In this document: positions 24,676 through 37,275 of the stretch, one piece after another
How the letters are laid out: each line of letters opens with the position of its first letter
How positions within the stretch are numbered: position 1 is the stretch's first letter
Assembly (NCBI GenBank): GCA_011317545.1
Contig: WUJK01000004.1
Coordinates: forward strand, 1,550,001 to 1,614,000
Direction of reading: 5' to 3'
From: Coniella vitis
Taxonomy: Eukaryota; Ascomycota; Sordariomycetes; Diaporthales; Schizoparmaceae
Length of the DNA: 64,000 bases
Notes under the pieces: model-generated
Told to the model about the DNA's origin: nothing
Databases searched by the model: none
The model's input: only the letters and a program-made list of their open reading frames with translations
Made by a program: the position numbers and the translations under genes

Positions 24676-27396
24676 ATGCCAACCCCCAGATGGGCCACAC
24701 CACCAGTAATCATGTCGCCTAGCACCCGGGACCCCGATGTCGACACCCAAGACCCCCCGCGCGACAAGCGACGGTCTAGAAAGCATAGATCCGAGCGGGA
24801 CAGAGACGCCTCAGACAAGGACCGCGACCGAGAGTCACGACGCCATCACAAGTACCCTTCCTCCAACCCCGTCATAAGCACCGGCTCCTACGTTTCCCAG
24901 TCTAGTTCTGTCCGTCGCCACAAGACCAGGGATTTCTCTGGCACAAAGAGCCGCCTCGACGAGACAGACTCCATGACCGACCTCGTCCCCGAATTGAACC
25001 GCAGCAGGGAGCGCGTCAATATCCCCTACCCCAGCTTCAGCAAGGCTCACAGTAGAGAGGCCGTCAGCCTGGAAAGCAAAGAAGATGTTTCCTCTACAGC
25101 AACTGCGTCCGCTGCCGGCCGCAGAACGACTACAGGGCCCCCGACCCCCGAGGCCACTGATATTGGCACAGAGGATATCAAAAGGTCACGATCAGCAGAC
25201 TTCAGTGCGCGGAGGTCTTCGTCCCGCAAGAGTGACCGCCCGCCTAGTCCCCCAGACACCAACTTGGAAGAGAAGCGAACGAGAGCAGGGTCGCTGAGGG
25301 AGAGGGAGGGCGATAGGCCGCGGTCTCGGTTGTCGACCAGCTCCAGACCAACTTCTAGGGCTGACGACAGATCCAAGGTATCCTTGAAATCCAAGACCTC
25401 GAGCCAGGCGACATTTGTCCAGTCACCCACAATCAAGCATTTTCATCACGAGGCAGGAGACGACGACATACTACGCAAAACTCGTGGCTCAAAGTCAAGC
25501 CTCAGACCAAGTGCTTCCAAGAGATCAGTGTCTGGTGGAACGCTTCGGCCCTCGGATCATACAGAGATTGGCGATGACTCTCCTGAATCGGCACAGGACT
25601 CATCCTCACCAAAAACACCCACGAATACAACCCCTCAATTCCCTCCACCGCCCGCGTTCCACGACGAAAAGCACGGCATACCGCATCACATCCGGTTTGA
25701 GCCACCCCAGCCTGTACGTACCCCGGCTACAGACTTCAGTACTGCGACGTCCGCAGCTCCCCCGCCACCACCTCCCCCACCGCCGCCTCCCCTTACTATT
25801 CAAGAAGCGCCCCGGGTAGATTATTTGATGCAAAACGGCGGCCTACCGAACGTAGTGCCCAAGAACTTCTTGGCTGTCTTGCCTAGACTGAATGGAACAA
25901 GACCATCGAACCCTCCCTTACGTGGGGCGGATACTCTGTTTGCGCCCTTTTACAACCTACTTGACCAGTATCAAACCGTCTTGACCAACTCGGGATCAAT
26001 TGCCGTTGCCACCGGTCATCGAACAGTGGCTCGAAGGCTACTCGACCGACTAGAGAATGTCTTCAACAGGGATCTTCCCGAGGAAGGCTGCAGCTGCATA
26101 ATGTGCGAGAGGTCCGCGGAGGCACATCGGGGACTTGGCTGGGGCGAGGTCTTGGAGCGTGTCAGTGGCCGTGTTGAGATACCATCGTGGCCGCCGTTTG
26201 ACATTGGCATTCTGGGAGTCAAAGCTCGCGAAGATACTGGTGATCTTCCTCCACGACCTTCATCTCCTATCAAGATTGACCCTGACGTCGCAGAAGAGTT
26301 TAGAGAGCACTATCTGCGGCAATCAAAGAAGGTTAAGATGGCGGTGGATAAGTGGCTTACGAATTGCGCTGAAGCACCAGCGCCGCCTCCACAAGATGTG
26401 GACGACGAGACGCTAACCTTTGCCATTCTGACAAGCCTCGATCAGGAGGATCGTCCATACTTCAACGCCCTGTTGACGGGCTCGAGGGAGTTGCAACCAG
26501 CAATGCGTGCGCCGACGCCCATGCGCCGGCCCCGAGCAGACTTTGTTGTGAGATCTGGTCTCGCTCTACAACGGCTATACCGACTTCAACAAGCGCCACG
26601 CGACGCTGAGACTGTCTGCTATCTGGTCAAGCACCCCCACATGCACGATCTGCTCAGTACCATTTGCGACATCAATCCTCCCGAATGGGAAATTCTTATT
26701 TCGGGTCGCTTCGATGGCTTCCTCTGGTCAGGCGCCGACGATGATGAGGCAGCAACGCCCACAGGTGGTCCATCTCGTGGCTCGACCCCCAACTTATTTG
26801 CCCGCCCACCCTCCCGTGGTGCAGCCATGAGCCCCAACAGCATTGCTCGCCACACGCCGGCCCTAGGCATCGGCCGCAATGGTACACCCTTTAGTCGCGG
26901 CGCGACACCAGCTTCCTTTGTAAGCGGTGCGTCATCTGCATACCCCGGCCGCCATCCCGTCTCCAATGACGAGGAATCCGAAATCGCAGCTTTAGCCGAG
27001 CTTGAGCGTGAGATTTACCTCGGCATGGAGGCCCTCGAAGACGCTTTTGAAGGCCTGCATCAGCGGGCAGAAATGGTCCGCACAGCACTACGACAGCGCG
27101 GTGCAGGTCTCTCAATGAGTCTGCAGCACCGCCGGGGGTATGGCTTTGGGGATGCAGGCGGCGTGCAGGTGCTGCCTCAGAGTGGCGGGTCTGCCTCCGG
27201 GTTGGATCGCCCTGCATGGGCAGATGAGTCGGAGAGCCTGGCGAGCGAGAGCGATGACTGGGCCATGGGAGAGGAGTTCGAGCTGAGGCCGGACGACAGT
27301 GCGAGTAATATCAGCAGCTCGAGGCAGAGGAGGCCAAGGAGGAGAGATGAGCGGAGGGCGACGCCTGCGCCTATTCGTGAGGAAGAGGAAGGGTAA
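24676..27396 (+). CDS. Large proline-rich protein of unknown function with a globular middle and C-terminal coiled coil
   Basis: Not recognised. Single frame of 906 aa; an internal ATG at 24712 is an alternative start 12 codons in. Residues 1-355 are charged and Ser/Arg/Asp-rich, probably disordered. An eleven-proline run lies at about 361-371. A globular region of about 380-700 has few low-complexity residues. It includes a CxCxxC cluster at about 472-477 and hydrophobic helical stretches, and looks like the conserved core. A heptad-like segment (about 767-812, starting ESEIAALAELERE) is a likely coiled coil, and the tail is acidic then Arg-rich. The polyproline run could bind SH3/EVH1 or profilin-type partners. 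This is a scaffold-like layout, which is inference only. Confidence 0.8.
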   Translation: MPTPRWATPPVIMSPSTRDPDVDTQDPPRDKRRSRKHRSERDRDASDKDRDRESRRHHKYPSSNPVISTGSYVSQSSSVRRHKTRDFSGTKSRLDETDSMTDLVPELNRSRERVNIPYPSFSKAHSREAVSLESKEDVSSTATASAAGRRTTTGPPTPEATDIGTEDIKRSRSADFSARRSSSRKSDRPPSPPDTNLEEKRTRAGSLREREGDRPRSRLSTSSRPTSRADDRSKVSLKSKTSSQATFVQSPTIKHFHHEAGDDDILRKTRGSKSSLRPSASKRSVSGGTLRPSDHTEIGDDSPESAQDSSSPKTPTNTTPQFPPPPAFHDEKHGIPHHIRFEPPQPVRTPATDFSTATSAAPPPPPPPPPPPLTIQEAPRVDYLMQNGGLPNVVPKNFLAVLPRLNGTRPSNPPLRGADTLFAPFYNLLDQYQTVLTNSGSIAVATGHRTVARRLLDRLENVFNRDLPEEGCSCIMCERSAEAHRGLGWGEVLERVSGRVEIPSWPPFDIGILGVKAREDTGDLPPRPSSPIKIDPDVAEEFREHYLRQSKKVKMAVDKWLTNCAEAPAPPPQDVDDETLTFAILTSLDQEDRPYFNALLTGSRELQPAMRAPTPMRRPRADFVVRSGLALQRLYRLQQAPRDAETVCYLVKHPHMHDLLSTICDINPPEWEILISGRFDGFLWSGADDDEAATPTGGPSRGSTPNLFARPPSRGAAMSPNSIARHTPALGIGRNGTPFSRGATPASFVSGASSAYPGRHPVSNDEESEIAALAELEREIYLGMEALEDAFEGLHQRAEMVRTALRQRGAGLSMSLQHRRGYGFGDAGGVQVLPQSGGSASGLDRPAWADESESLASESDDWAMGEEFELRPDDSASNISSSRQRRPRRRDERRATPAPIREEEEG

Positions 27397-30300
27397 TGGT
27401 AAGGGTGATGGGGTTTCTTGGTAGAGTGGAAAGTGACACAAGGAGTATGTCGCATGTAGGCCTAACAAGTCAGAACGGACGACAACAAAAGATGCTCAAA
27501 CAGAGGCATCAGACAAATTCACTATCACGCCCTTCCTGCATTGGAGAGAGAGCAAGTGTGGCTAAATAGCTGGGTACATACACACAAGATGCCCTTGGAG
27601 ATTGGCGCAAAATAGTCCACATGGGCTCATCATTTCAAAATATGCTTTCTTTAGTTTCTCCTAAGCTGGGGCGGATACCATATCACTTTAACTTTGTTTT
27701 GTGTTGTTGTTTAACATGTTTCTAATTCATCTCCTCACCGTGTTCTTGTATGTTTCTTTCATTTTTGACAACGATGAGTATATTGCCAGAAAGGACAACA
27801 CAGACACGGATGAGTTCTTTTTGAAAATATCGACTTCTTGCGCTCCATGAGCCAGTAAGTATCCATTTTCAGCCTACCAAGATGCAGCATGCAGAATGAC
27901 CGTGGGCTACGCATTTCGGGAATCAATAGGTCTTTGGGTCGAGAGAGGGAGGTGTCATTCTTAGCATCATCACGGCTGCCATCTCTTCATAAGCCTGTTT
28001 GGCCCCTGGATATCTGAACAATATTGTTTGGCGAACTCGACAATGATGCCATAGACGTGATGTTCAAACGCATTTGTTCGTTCTTGCTAGGCTCGGTTTG
28101 TCCCTTTTGGTTCGTGCTACGCCTCCTGGAGTCGCTGGCATGCGGGTGTGCCTTAAACGAGGTTGATGCGAGGGCGTGGAATTTTGCACTTTGAAAGGAC
28201 GTATTTGGCAGTGTTATTTGCTCCCCTCCTTCTTCCTTCCTTTGCTTATCCTTGTGGCCATGCAACGGACTGGATGTCTGATGACGGGGGAGATACTGCG
28301 AAATGCACCCCGCGTGTTGTACAGACAAGCGCAACTTCGCGTCATCTCTCCTGATTTAGCATATCTTTTTCTCTAGTATACGGTTGTTGATATGACAAAT
28401 CCGGGTATGGGAGTTTCATGGATGCTCAAAGTTTGATATTGTGGCAAGAAAGACATGAAGGTGGAAAGAGCAAAATCAAACCTCGTCACTGGCCACACTC
28501 GAGTGCTACCAAACACGAGTGATTTGAGACGTGATTGACGACGTTGATATAGTGATGCTTGAATATTAATTAGCATTAAGTATCTCACAGGTAGAAGAAG
28601 CATCCCCACACAGATGACAACATTCTGCAGATGCTCACATTACTGTCTGCCCCAGACAAAGAGCGTGCTGTGAGAGCTCAAAAGGGCTCGAACCGACCAC
28701 TGGGGGGACCTTGACGGCTAGAAGAAGTCCAGGTAGCTGCTCCTTCCAGCAACGGTATCCAGCGAGGCCAGCAGAGAGCACTACGAGCAGCCCAGAGGAG
28801 ACGAGTTTCGCAATATAGCTTCTGTGGTGAATAGCGCTAATTCTTGTCCTCGAGGGCCGTTTCGTTTGCTCTCAGTCGCGTCATTGGAATTGGAATCGAC
28901 CTGTATTAGTCCCGAGGTTGCACAGTGCCTCGAAGACGGTATGTGGTGGGTGGTGACGCTCTCGCAATGACGACCAGACCACCCGTCAGATTTCTACCAG
29001 TTCCCTGTACAAAGCGTTACAGTCAAGTCCTCGTCGACAGGATGCTCTCGAGGGCAGGAGGGTGGCATATTGAACGTATGTGAGAGGCTGACGCTGGACG
29101 ACAAATGCTGGATCAATCGAGATTGAGCGCCTTGTCAACGCTGTGCAGCTCGGTGTAGAGATGTTGCCTTTGCAGATACGGAACGGCACGGTCACAAATG
29201 GCAGCTCCAGGCTGAAGTGCGCGTAGCGTACGTGTTTGTCGAGACCGAGTGCGTTGTAGGTCGCGTGTTTCGTATCGGGTGGAACATATCAGTTAGAGCT
29301 TCTCAAGACGGTAGGTTTCGGTGATGCGCAGAGGCCCGTACTGGGCCTTTCGATCTGGAATCATAAGCTGGCGCTGTAGGCTTAAGCCGCATCTTTGCGT
29401 AGCTCTCTCAAGTACCGCGAATTCTTTAAGCGAATAGATGGGGAGTATCACTTAGAACACACAAGGCAGAAAGGAACGTTCGTGGCATCAAGGATTGTGT
29501 GCTGCGAGCAACAAGCGAACGTAATTGATGGTCGAGCTCCAGTTTCCAGGCCTAATGAGTAGCGAGGACCGGTCCAGCTGAAGTTCGTGCTGCTCTCCTT
29601 CAGCTTCGGCAAGCATTCTTTCGTGATGTCAAGCAAATGGTTGACCATACTGTACATGATTTATTTGTCTACAGGTACTATGTACACGTACAAGCTCTGG
29701 TTATTGCTGTTGTTTTTGTAGCCGCCGTCGCCGCCGCCGTGGATTGTGGCTCGAGGCAGCAGGGGCCGAGACAATTGCCTCGCGATCGTCCATCAGAGTG
29801 GGTTCAGAGAATGAACTACAAACAGCTTACGGCGTGCTCCGAATCCACCCATAGCAAGTGCTTCAAAAATGTCGATCACTAGCTATAGTACTTGATAAAT
29901 GGCATCATAAGCGGCGACAAAAAAAGACAGGGCTTGTGGTAGGGCTTGCAGCACTTGCAGTTAACGACCAGCTCAGAGCATGATTGACTTTGTGTACTAT
30001 ATAGGCGGGCTCCACCATGATATCAGCTGGGGACGGAGACGGGGACTACGATGCTACTATGCCTCTGGCGTCCTCAATTCAATGCCCATCCAGGCCAGGC
30101 AAGTCAGGGCAAAATGGCGTGGTATTTCACGGCGACGGGTGTGGCCCGCCCCAGCACCCCTTCCTTTGGGTTCCACCCCGGGACATGCTACTGATGTAGT
30201 AGTGCCAGGACCTGGTCTCAGGTTTTTGCCATCCAAGCCCTTGACAGCCCAGCCAGCCCAACCAGCCCAACCAACCAGCTTGGAAGAAAAATTTTCTTTT

Positions 30301-31498
30301 TGAGAGCAAGCAGTGTGGCGGATTCTTTCACCCCGCCAACGGCTTGACCCCGCGTCTCTGCAGGCTGCGTTGTGTCGCAGCCTCTCTCGCTGTCTTATGC
30401 GTTGATGCTAACCAAGCCCAGTTGTGCTGTCTCGCTTCAAATATTCAGATTCTGCTCCAAGCCAGCCCTTTCAGTTCAGCAAGAACGAACCCCTCGTAGG
30501 AGCGATAGCCTTGCCGCCTGTGTAATCGGCCACCTTGTGAGGCCAAAGGCAAAGTATGTTGACTCATCCGGTAGCGAGCCAGAGAGTACGTAGGAAGCGG
30601 GCGCGCGGCCATTAATGGAGGGGTTCTCAAACGCTGAGGTGAGGAAAAAAAAGAACGGGGCGGGGTGGCTCTTTCTTCGCATGGAGGGGCAACCGGTTGG
30701 GCACCACTGCCAAAAACTCGACGTGGACAGCGGCTAGGGCTTAGGTACTGCCCTAACACGGCGCCCGTAGCGTTTCACTTGTTATGCAGGAGGCGAGAGA
30801 CTTTGATGCTCTGGAGGCAATAATGCGACCTCCTCATGGTGAGATGCCACAATTCACGCCAGACTGTAGCTACATGTGTATAGTGAATGCGTATCTGACA
30901 CGCACGGTTTAATCGATCAAAGCAAAGAGCTGTGGCCCTTCTCAGTGTGGAAGGCGCTCCAGCTAAACATCAAGTACTGAGCCTGAGAGGCTTCTCCTAC
31001 TGGAGCCAGGTGTTTGGCCTAGCAGGCGTTTGAGTGAACCCCTCAACAGGCTTGACAGCACCCCCAGTGGCTTTTGCAGAGCTGCTGCCAGCGAGCGGTC
31101 CAAGAAACGGCGGCCTGGGCGGCAACTGCAGGTGCCAAAAGGCGGCAGGCTTGGTAGGTACCTGCCTTCTCTAAGAAGCTGTTAGGCAGGAACTCGCTCC
31201 TGGCCCGTGCGCACAATCACTAGCGGCAAAAATTCAAGGCTGGACCCACAGGGCGCCGCTTGAAATACCTTGTCTGCCCCTCGCAAACTCTTTGGCCTTT
31301 TCTCCCTCCTTCCTCTCCTCGTCTGCACACCGAGATCTATTGCGATCCATCCTGCAAACGTACGCTTACCATCTCCTTTTCTTCCCCTTCCTTTCCTCCC
31401 TTCCATCTTCTTGATCACTTTTCTGATCTACTGTCTAACCCGCGTCAACAGTTTCGCGAACGTTTAGACAATAAATCGATCTCAATCAATCCGCCAAA
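27397..31498. other. Largest intergenic gap (4.1 kb), ending in the eEF1A promoter
   Basis: No intact gene found. Short minus-strand frames between about 28.9 and 29.66 kb have protein-like stretches that might be a decayed gene (see findings). One GTACTATGTAC word is at 29685-29695. From about 31290 the + strand is CT-rich, as expected for the promoter and leader of a very highly expressed gene. Confidence 0.5.
31360..31451 (+). promoter_or_regulatory. Probable 5' UTR intron of the eEF1A gene
   Basis: A GTACGC donor, a gtctaac branch-like site near 31434 and a caacag acceptor bracket a CT-rich 92-nt stretch 47 nt before the start codon. Leader introns at this position are known for tef1 genes of filamentous fungi. 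Splicing itself is inferred. Confidence 0.5.
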
Positions 31499-33345
31499 AT
31501 GGGTAAGCTACAAGCAACCATCCCCATTTCAGCTTCGCACCTCGAGCGACGCACACCTTGACTTCGTATACTGACCGCGCAAACAGGTAAGGAGGACAAG
31601 CTTCACATCAACGTGGTCGTCATCGGCCACGTCGACTCCGGCAAGTCGACCACCACCGGCCACTTGATCTACAAGTGCGGTGGTATCGACAAGCGTACCA
31701 TCGAGAAGTTCGAGAAGGAGGGTATGTATAAAATCATTCTCCTATAGTCTTTCCACACATTCCAAACAAGCAATCTCGGTTTGAACGCCAATAAAGCGTT
31801 CGCGCCTTCAAGAGATCAAGAAATTTGGTATCAAGCTTTCAGACCTGACGAGTTTTGTCCCATCGCACATTCCTTGTTTTTTTCGGTGCGGGGTACACTC
31901 TTATCTCGAATAAAACGTGACCCACCCACGCTACGGCACCACAACGCTTCTCTCGGCACTTGCCTACCTCTACGTCAACATTGCAGGCGAAATCAAGATG
32001 CTAACATGACTCCTATCACAGCTGCTGAGCTCGGCAAGGGTTCCTTCAAGTACGCGTGGGTTCTTGACAAGCTCAAGGCCGAGCGCGAGCGTGGTATCAC
32101 CATCGACATTGCTCTGTGGAAGTTCGAGACTCCCAAGTACTATGTCACCGTCATTGGTAAGCATATTCCAACCACAAGGTAACTCACTGTTGCGTGTTCG
32201 CGATGCTGACGGCCCTGTCAACAGACGCTCCCGGTCACCGTGACTTCATCAAGAACATGATCACTGGTACTTCCCAGGCCGACTGCGCTGTTCTCATCAT
32301 TGCCTCCGGTACTGGTGAGTTCGAGGCTGGTATCTCCAAGGATGGCCAGACTCGTGAGCACGCCCTGCTCGCCTACACCCTTGGTGTCAAGCAGCTCATT
32401 GTTGCTTGCAACAAGATGGACACTGCTGAGTGGAAGGAGGCTCGTTTCGAGGAAATCAAGAAGGAGACCTCCACCTTCATCAAGAAGGTCGGCTACAACC
32501 CCAAGACTGTCGCCTTCGTCCCTATCTCCGGCTTCAACGGTGACAACATGATTGAGAAGGAGTCTCTCGACAAGCGTGCCTCTTGGTACAAGGGCTGGAA
32601 GAAGTTCGACTCCGCCGGCAAGGAAGTCTCCGGATGGACCCTTCTGGATGCCATTGACGCCATTGAGCCCCCTAAGCGTCCCACTGACAAGCCCCTGCGT
32701 CTGCCCCTCCAGGACGTGTACAAGATTGGTGGTATTGGAACTGTTCCCGTCGGCCGTATCGAGACTGGTGTCCTCAAGCCCGGTATGGTCGTTACCTTCG
32801 CTCCTTCCAACGTCACCACTGAAGTCAAGTCCGTCGAGATGCACCACGAGCAGCTCTCCGAGGGTGTCCCCGGTGACAACGTTGGTTTCAACGTCAAGAA
32901 CGTCTCCGTCAAGGAGATTCGCCGTGGCAACGTCGCTGGTGACTCCAAGAACGACCCCCCTCTGGGTGCCGCTTCTTTCAACGCCCAGGTCATTGTCCTG
33001 AACCACCCTGGTCAGGTCGGTGCTGGATACGCACCAGTCCTCGACTGCCACACCGCCCACATTGCTTGCAAGTTCTCTGAGCTCCTCGAGAAGATTGACC
33101 GCCGTACCGGAAAGTCTGTTGAGGCCAGCCCCAAGTTCATCAAGTCTGGTGACGCTGCCATCGTCAAGATGATTCCCTCCAAGCCCATGTGTGTTGAGGC
33201 TTTCACTGACTACCCTCCTCTGGGTCGTTTCGCCGTCCGTGACATGCGTCAAACCGTCGCTGTTGGTGTCATCAAGTCCGTTGAGAAGGCTGTTGGCGGT
33301 ACTGGCAAGGTCACCAAGTCCGCTGCCAAGGCCGGCAAGAAATAA
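31499..33345 (+). CDS. TEF1: Translation elongation factor 1-alpha (eEF1A)
   Basis: GTPase that delivers aminoacyl-tRNA to the ribosomal A site. Four exons, 31499-31502, 31587-31721, 32022-32156 and 32225-33345, give 464 aa. The first coding exon is four bases (ATGG). GTP motifs are intact: P-loop GHVDSGKST from G15, DAPGH from D92 and NKMD at 154-157. The C-terminus is Lys-rich (ending KAGKK). The second coding intron is 300 nt and the other two are under 90 nt. Third codon positions are strongly C-biased, as expected for very high expression, and this produces long open but meaningless frames on the opposite strand. This locus is the usual fungal species-typing marker, so the introns can identify the organism. 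Confidence 0.98.
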
Positions 33346-33856
33346 ATTGCCCCCACCCCCGCTACTTGACAGTCTCTGATGAGCATCACCCCCACGCTCA
33401 TCACCTCCTATCTCTCCTACGACACTTCACTTCGAATTACGAATGGTCGGATGTGAGGAAAAATGGTTGGGATTTCTGCGGTCTATGAATGAAAAGCAGA
33501 TAGAGTTTACTCTTAGACGAGATTAGTGTCGCAGTAATCAGGAATTTACGGGTTCACGAACTTGAATATGTTTTTTCGGTCGATGTCTTGCTGTGACTTA
33601 ACAACCAATGTGCTTTAATCTCTCCCTTGTAGTTTGGCAGATTTATTGTCCTGCTGTTGTTCCAACCCTCGGGCGTTTTTATGTCTATCTATCAATAATG
33701 TGCTGCCACCGTTGGATTGTGGATCAAGAGGTGAAAGCTCAAGTCCAAGCGCCGGTCACCTGGACTAGCCATATCATTCGTTTATACAAGATTGTCTAGA
33801 TTCTTCTACGATATTTATGGTGCTTTTTTTTTTTACATGTTGAAGCTTTCAGTGAC
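33346..33856. other. Convergent 3' region between eEF1A and SLS1 genes
   Basis: AT-rich 3' untranslated regions of two convergent genes, with a T10 run near 33826. Nothing else seen. Confidence 0.5.
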
Positions 33857-36800
33857 TCAGCCTCGTTTCGATGGCTGTTCTAGTCCGCCCTGGTTAGAAC
33901 CCACCCAGCGGATTGTAGGCCTGGAATTGGAAAGTTTCTTCCGCCCACCCTCCTCCTTCGCCCCTGTGGCAAGCATATAGACAGAGCGCATGAACCGCCG
34001 AGCATCTACCTCCTCTTCCTTTCGGCGCGCCTTCTTGTCACGGCTGGGAACAGCATCCAGTGTCAGTTCTGCGCGGCGACCACCACCTTGTCCGGCTTGG
34101 ATGGAGGTGTAGTTGAGCTTCCACCCTTGGTAGGACGTCTCAGTTGGGCGATGCAGCTCAAGGCCGGCGAAAACGTAGGATGTTGGTCGGAAGGCATTGA
34201 AGGCGCGGAAGTGTCTGGCTTCCTTGTATGTCTTGACGCTGGTGCGGGTCTTTTGGATTTCGGCTTGGGGTATGATAGCCTTGGAGAAAATTTCTGACAG
34301 TGGACGATTAGAGCTAGAAATAGCAGGGAGTTCTTTGAGGGCCGCAGGGCTGAGGAACTGCGACGACCTGTCTACCTCGGGGCGGTAGAACAACCACAGA
34401 GGCAGACCAAGGTTCTCCACAAGCGAGGGTGTCTTGAGCGAGCCGCGCGCCATGTCGAGGCGCGAGTTGAGGAGGAACTCCCGGAGGGGTGCCATGCCCT
34501 CATTGATTGGGAGCTGTGAGCCTGGCAACTCGGCCACGACACGCTGCGTTAGGCGGACGTCGACGTGCTCGCCGGGAAGGAGGATGTCTGCTGTGTTTGT
34601 GTGGGCAATAGCGCGCAGCGACTCGGCCTCGATGATTTTGTCGTCCGAGGACTTTAGGCGTAGTTCAAGATGAGGTGCGAGCGGGTCATTGGGATGTTCC
34701 GGATCTTGGTTGTAAGGGACGAAGCGCAGGACGACAGTGGTAGTGAAGTTGAAAGGACTGCGGTAGGGCACCCAGGACGGCAGGTTCATGCCAGTGATGG
34801 AGGGCATGAGGGGGTTGAAGGCGCCAGTGGAGCTCGCCGTGTCAAGTTTGTCGGCGCCTTCTTGGAGGGACTGAGTCACGTCGTCGTTTTTGAGGTGAAG
34901 GACATGACCAAAGCCGGCGCTGGTGCGGACGGCGTAGGGCAGCCAGCCTGACATTGTTGGCGTTGTGGGTTTGGGTCCGCCGTGGGCTGGCGCCTCATCT
35001 TGAGGAGCCTTTCTTGGCAAGCCCAGAGGTGGGTTTGGCATGCTTTTGCTCAGAGATTCGTAAAAGTCGTTGACTCTGGTTTCGTACACAGAAGAGGGCA
35101 GAATGAGATCTTCAGGTGTCACTCGGACATTGTACTTGAGTATGTTCTCGTCCAATGACCGAACTTTGGTTGATGCTTGACTCTTGATACCGAGAGGGAG
35201 GTGGAGTCGCGCCCATTTCTTGCGTCTGTCGATCCATGACAGCTTGTCCTGACTGCCAAAGTCTTCGACGAGCTTGCCCTTGCCTTCTGTATCCGGGCTA
35301 ATCGACAAAGTCCTGGACGTCCTGGCTGGAGGGCATGCCGACAACACGAGACGGAAGACAATGTCGCCCAGGTCTTCGGTAATAGAATTTGGTTCTTTTG
35401 CGATATCGATCCAGGTGATTTGAACCTAAAGAAAACATAACATTAATTTGTAAGCCATTGGTGTGGCAGTGTTGGATCCATTCACTTACAGTCTTTTTCT
35501 TCGGGAAGTATTGCACCACCGAGTTTGTAATTTTGCTTAGATCTTCAACCATGTCCGGGGTGAGTTGCTGAATAGGGAAATTCTCCATTTTAAATGATCT
35601 CGTGCGAACGTTGTGCAATTTCTCGTCAATGGCTTCTATGCAAGCCTCGGCAATGACCTTGGGAGCTTCGATTCGAATCACTTTTCGCGACTTGATGAGT
35701 TGGAGCGACTTTCCAGCACCATCTCCGAGAAGGACGCGCGAGATGACTTGGAACCAGCGCTGAGTTCCCGCTGTAAAAACAGAACCACAAATTAGCGGTA
35801 AGAAAAAAAAGAAAGAGGCAAAAAAAACTCCCTGGGAGACGATACGAACCTGTAAGCAGATCCCACTCCAGCTCTCTGACTTTGACCTCTATGAAACCAT
35901 GGCCATCCATCAGTTCCTGCGCGGCCATACCCCAGCACTCGCGCATCAACTGCATTGCCAGTCGCTGTTTTGGCGGCATGGATTTGAGGATGTAGCCTCG
36001 TAGGTGTACATCAACGTCTCGCACAGCACCTTTCACGCCAGGAACCCACTCAGACTGGCCCACAATCCATTTTCGAGAATTGGACACTTCGGTCGAAGCT
36101 ACCAGCGGCGGGCTTTCCTCTCCCTCTGCCACACGGGACCGGAAGCGCTCAATGTAACTGGCGAGTTGGGTCACCTTGAAGCCGTTCATCAACGTATCAA
36201 AGACTTGCCTGAACTCGCTGGTTGGCAGGATTCGGTGCACTGGTCGCAAACCATCTATATTCTCCATAATGATCTCGAGATCAAGTCCTTCCTCTTGGTC
36301 AATGGGTTCTTCAACCCGTAGACTTGGAGCCACCGGTATGTCGTCCTGCTTGTAGTCTCTCCAGGGCTTCTTCTCGCCTTCTTTGAGGACAATGATCTCC
36401 GCAGGCTGACCCAAGGTATCAATAGATAGTGTGGCGTTATGCTCCACGACTGTAGCACCCCCCTTCCGTACTCTGAAAAACTTCTTTGTAGGTTTTGCGG
36501 GTTGTGGATCATCTCCCAGCAGGCGTCGAAATGGCATACCAATGGCTGGCCCATTGGTACCCGTTAAATCCTGCACAGTCCCCTTCTCCGCTGAAAACCT
36601 GTCTGTAGCGGTGGCGGCAAATGCAGTGTTGTCGCCTGGCTTTGCGAAAATATGACGTTGAACAAACAAGTCGTTCGCCGCGAGAGGTCGACGACTCTTC
36701 GTCCTTCTGACCAGCACAGTATCTTGCTCATTGCTTGTTTCAAGCTCTGCACCTTGTAATGTGTTTTCCGTGGCAGCTTCTGTGGGTGTAGCGGGGTCAG

Positions 36801-37275
36801 TGGTGACCGAGTGTAATCCAGCGAAATCGGACGCTGTGTTCAAAGATTCATTCGAGTCCATCGACTGCTGTTCATCCTCAAAAAGAATGGTATCTGCTTC
36901 GCTAGCGACAGCCGCCTCGCAGGTAGACACCTCAATGTTCAGTTCAGGCTCGGCTGCGACGAATAACGGGAAAGGGTCTTCTTCATCTTCTTTATGTTCG
37001 TGTCTTTGCGCGCCATTTCGTTTCCTTCGCGGGTTGCGGGATTGAGGAGGCGGAGATGGCTGATGTGTTTCGCTATGTCTCTGCTGTGTCAAAAGAGCCA
37101 CGAGCTGGTCCTCCTGAGCCCTTGCTGCCTGCGAAGCATACTGTCGTCTTCGGATCCGGTTATGCGCTCGAGCTTGAGCCGTTGCGCTCACAGCAGCAGG
37201 CGCTGCGCGGCGGGTCACGGCACGCAGTTGGCATCCGATGCATATGGAGCCACTTGCTACCGAGGTCGAAAACAT
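33857..37275 (-). CDS. SLS1: Mitochondrial inner-membrane protein Sls1 (respiratory complex expression/assembly)
   Basis: In yeast Sls1 links mitochondrial transcription to translation at the inner membrane. Three exons, 37275-35850, 35770-35490 and 35425-33857, give 1091 aa. The start MFSTSVASG begins an Arg- and Ala-rich, acid-poor stretch typical of a mitochondrial presequence; the frame is open upstream but less protein-like. An acidic low-complexity region (about 60-230) follows. Residues 230-1091 form the conserved body, with the long central region around EVKVRELEWDLL split by the first intron and a C-terminal domain rich in PSWVPYRSPF-like segments. The C-terminal tail is basic. Both introns are GT-AG and in phase. 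It is longer than the yeast protein, mostly through the low-complexity N-terminal part. The gene is head-to-head with NSE3. Confidence 0.85.

Noticed and set aside
28660..28720. GGTTCGAGCC on the minus strand, resembling a tRNA B box
   Set aside because: Flanking bases do not form a T-stem and no A box or acceptor stem was found.
32218..33252. 344-codon open frame opposite eEF1A
   Set aside because: Mirror of strong C-ending codon bias in eEF1A; no domain.
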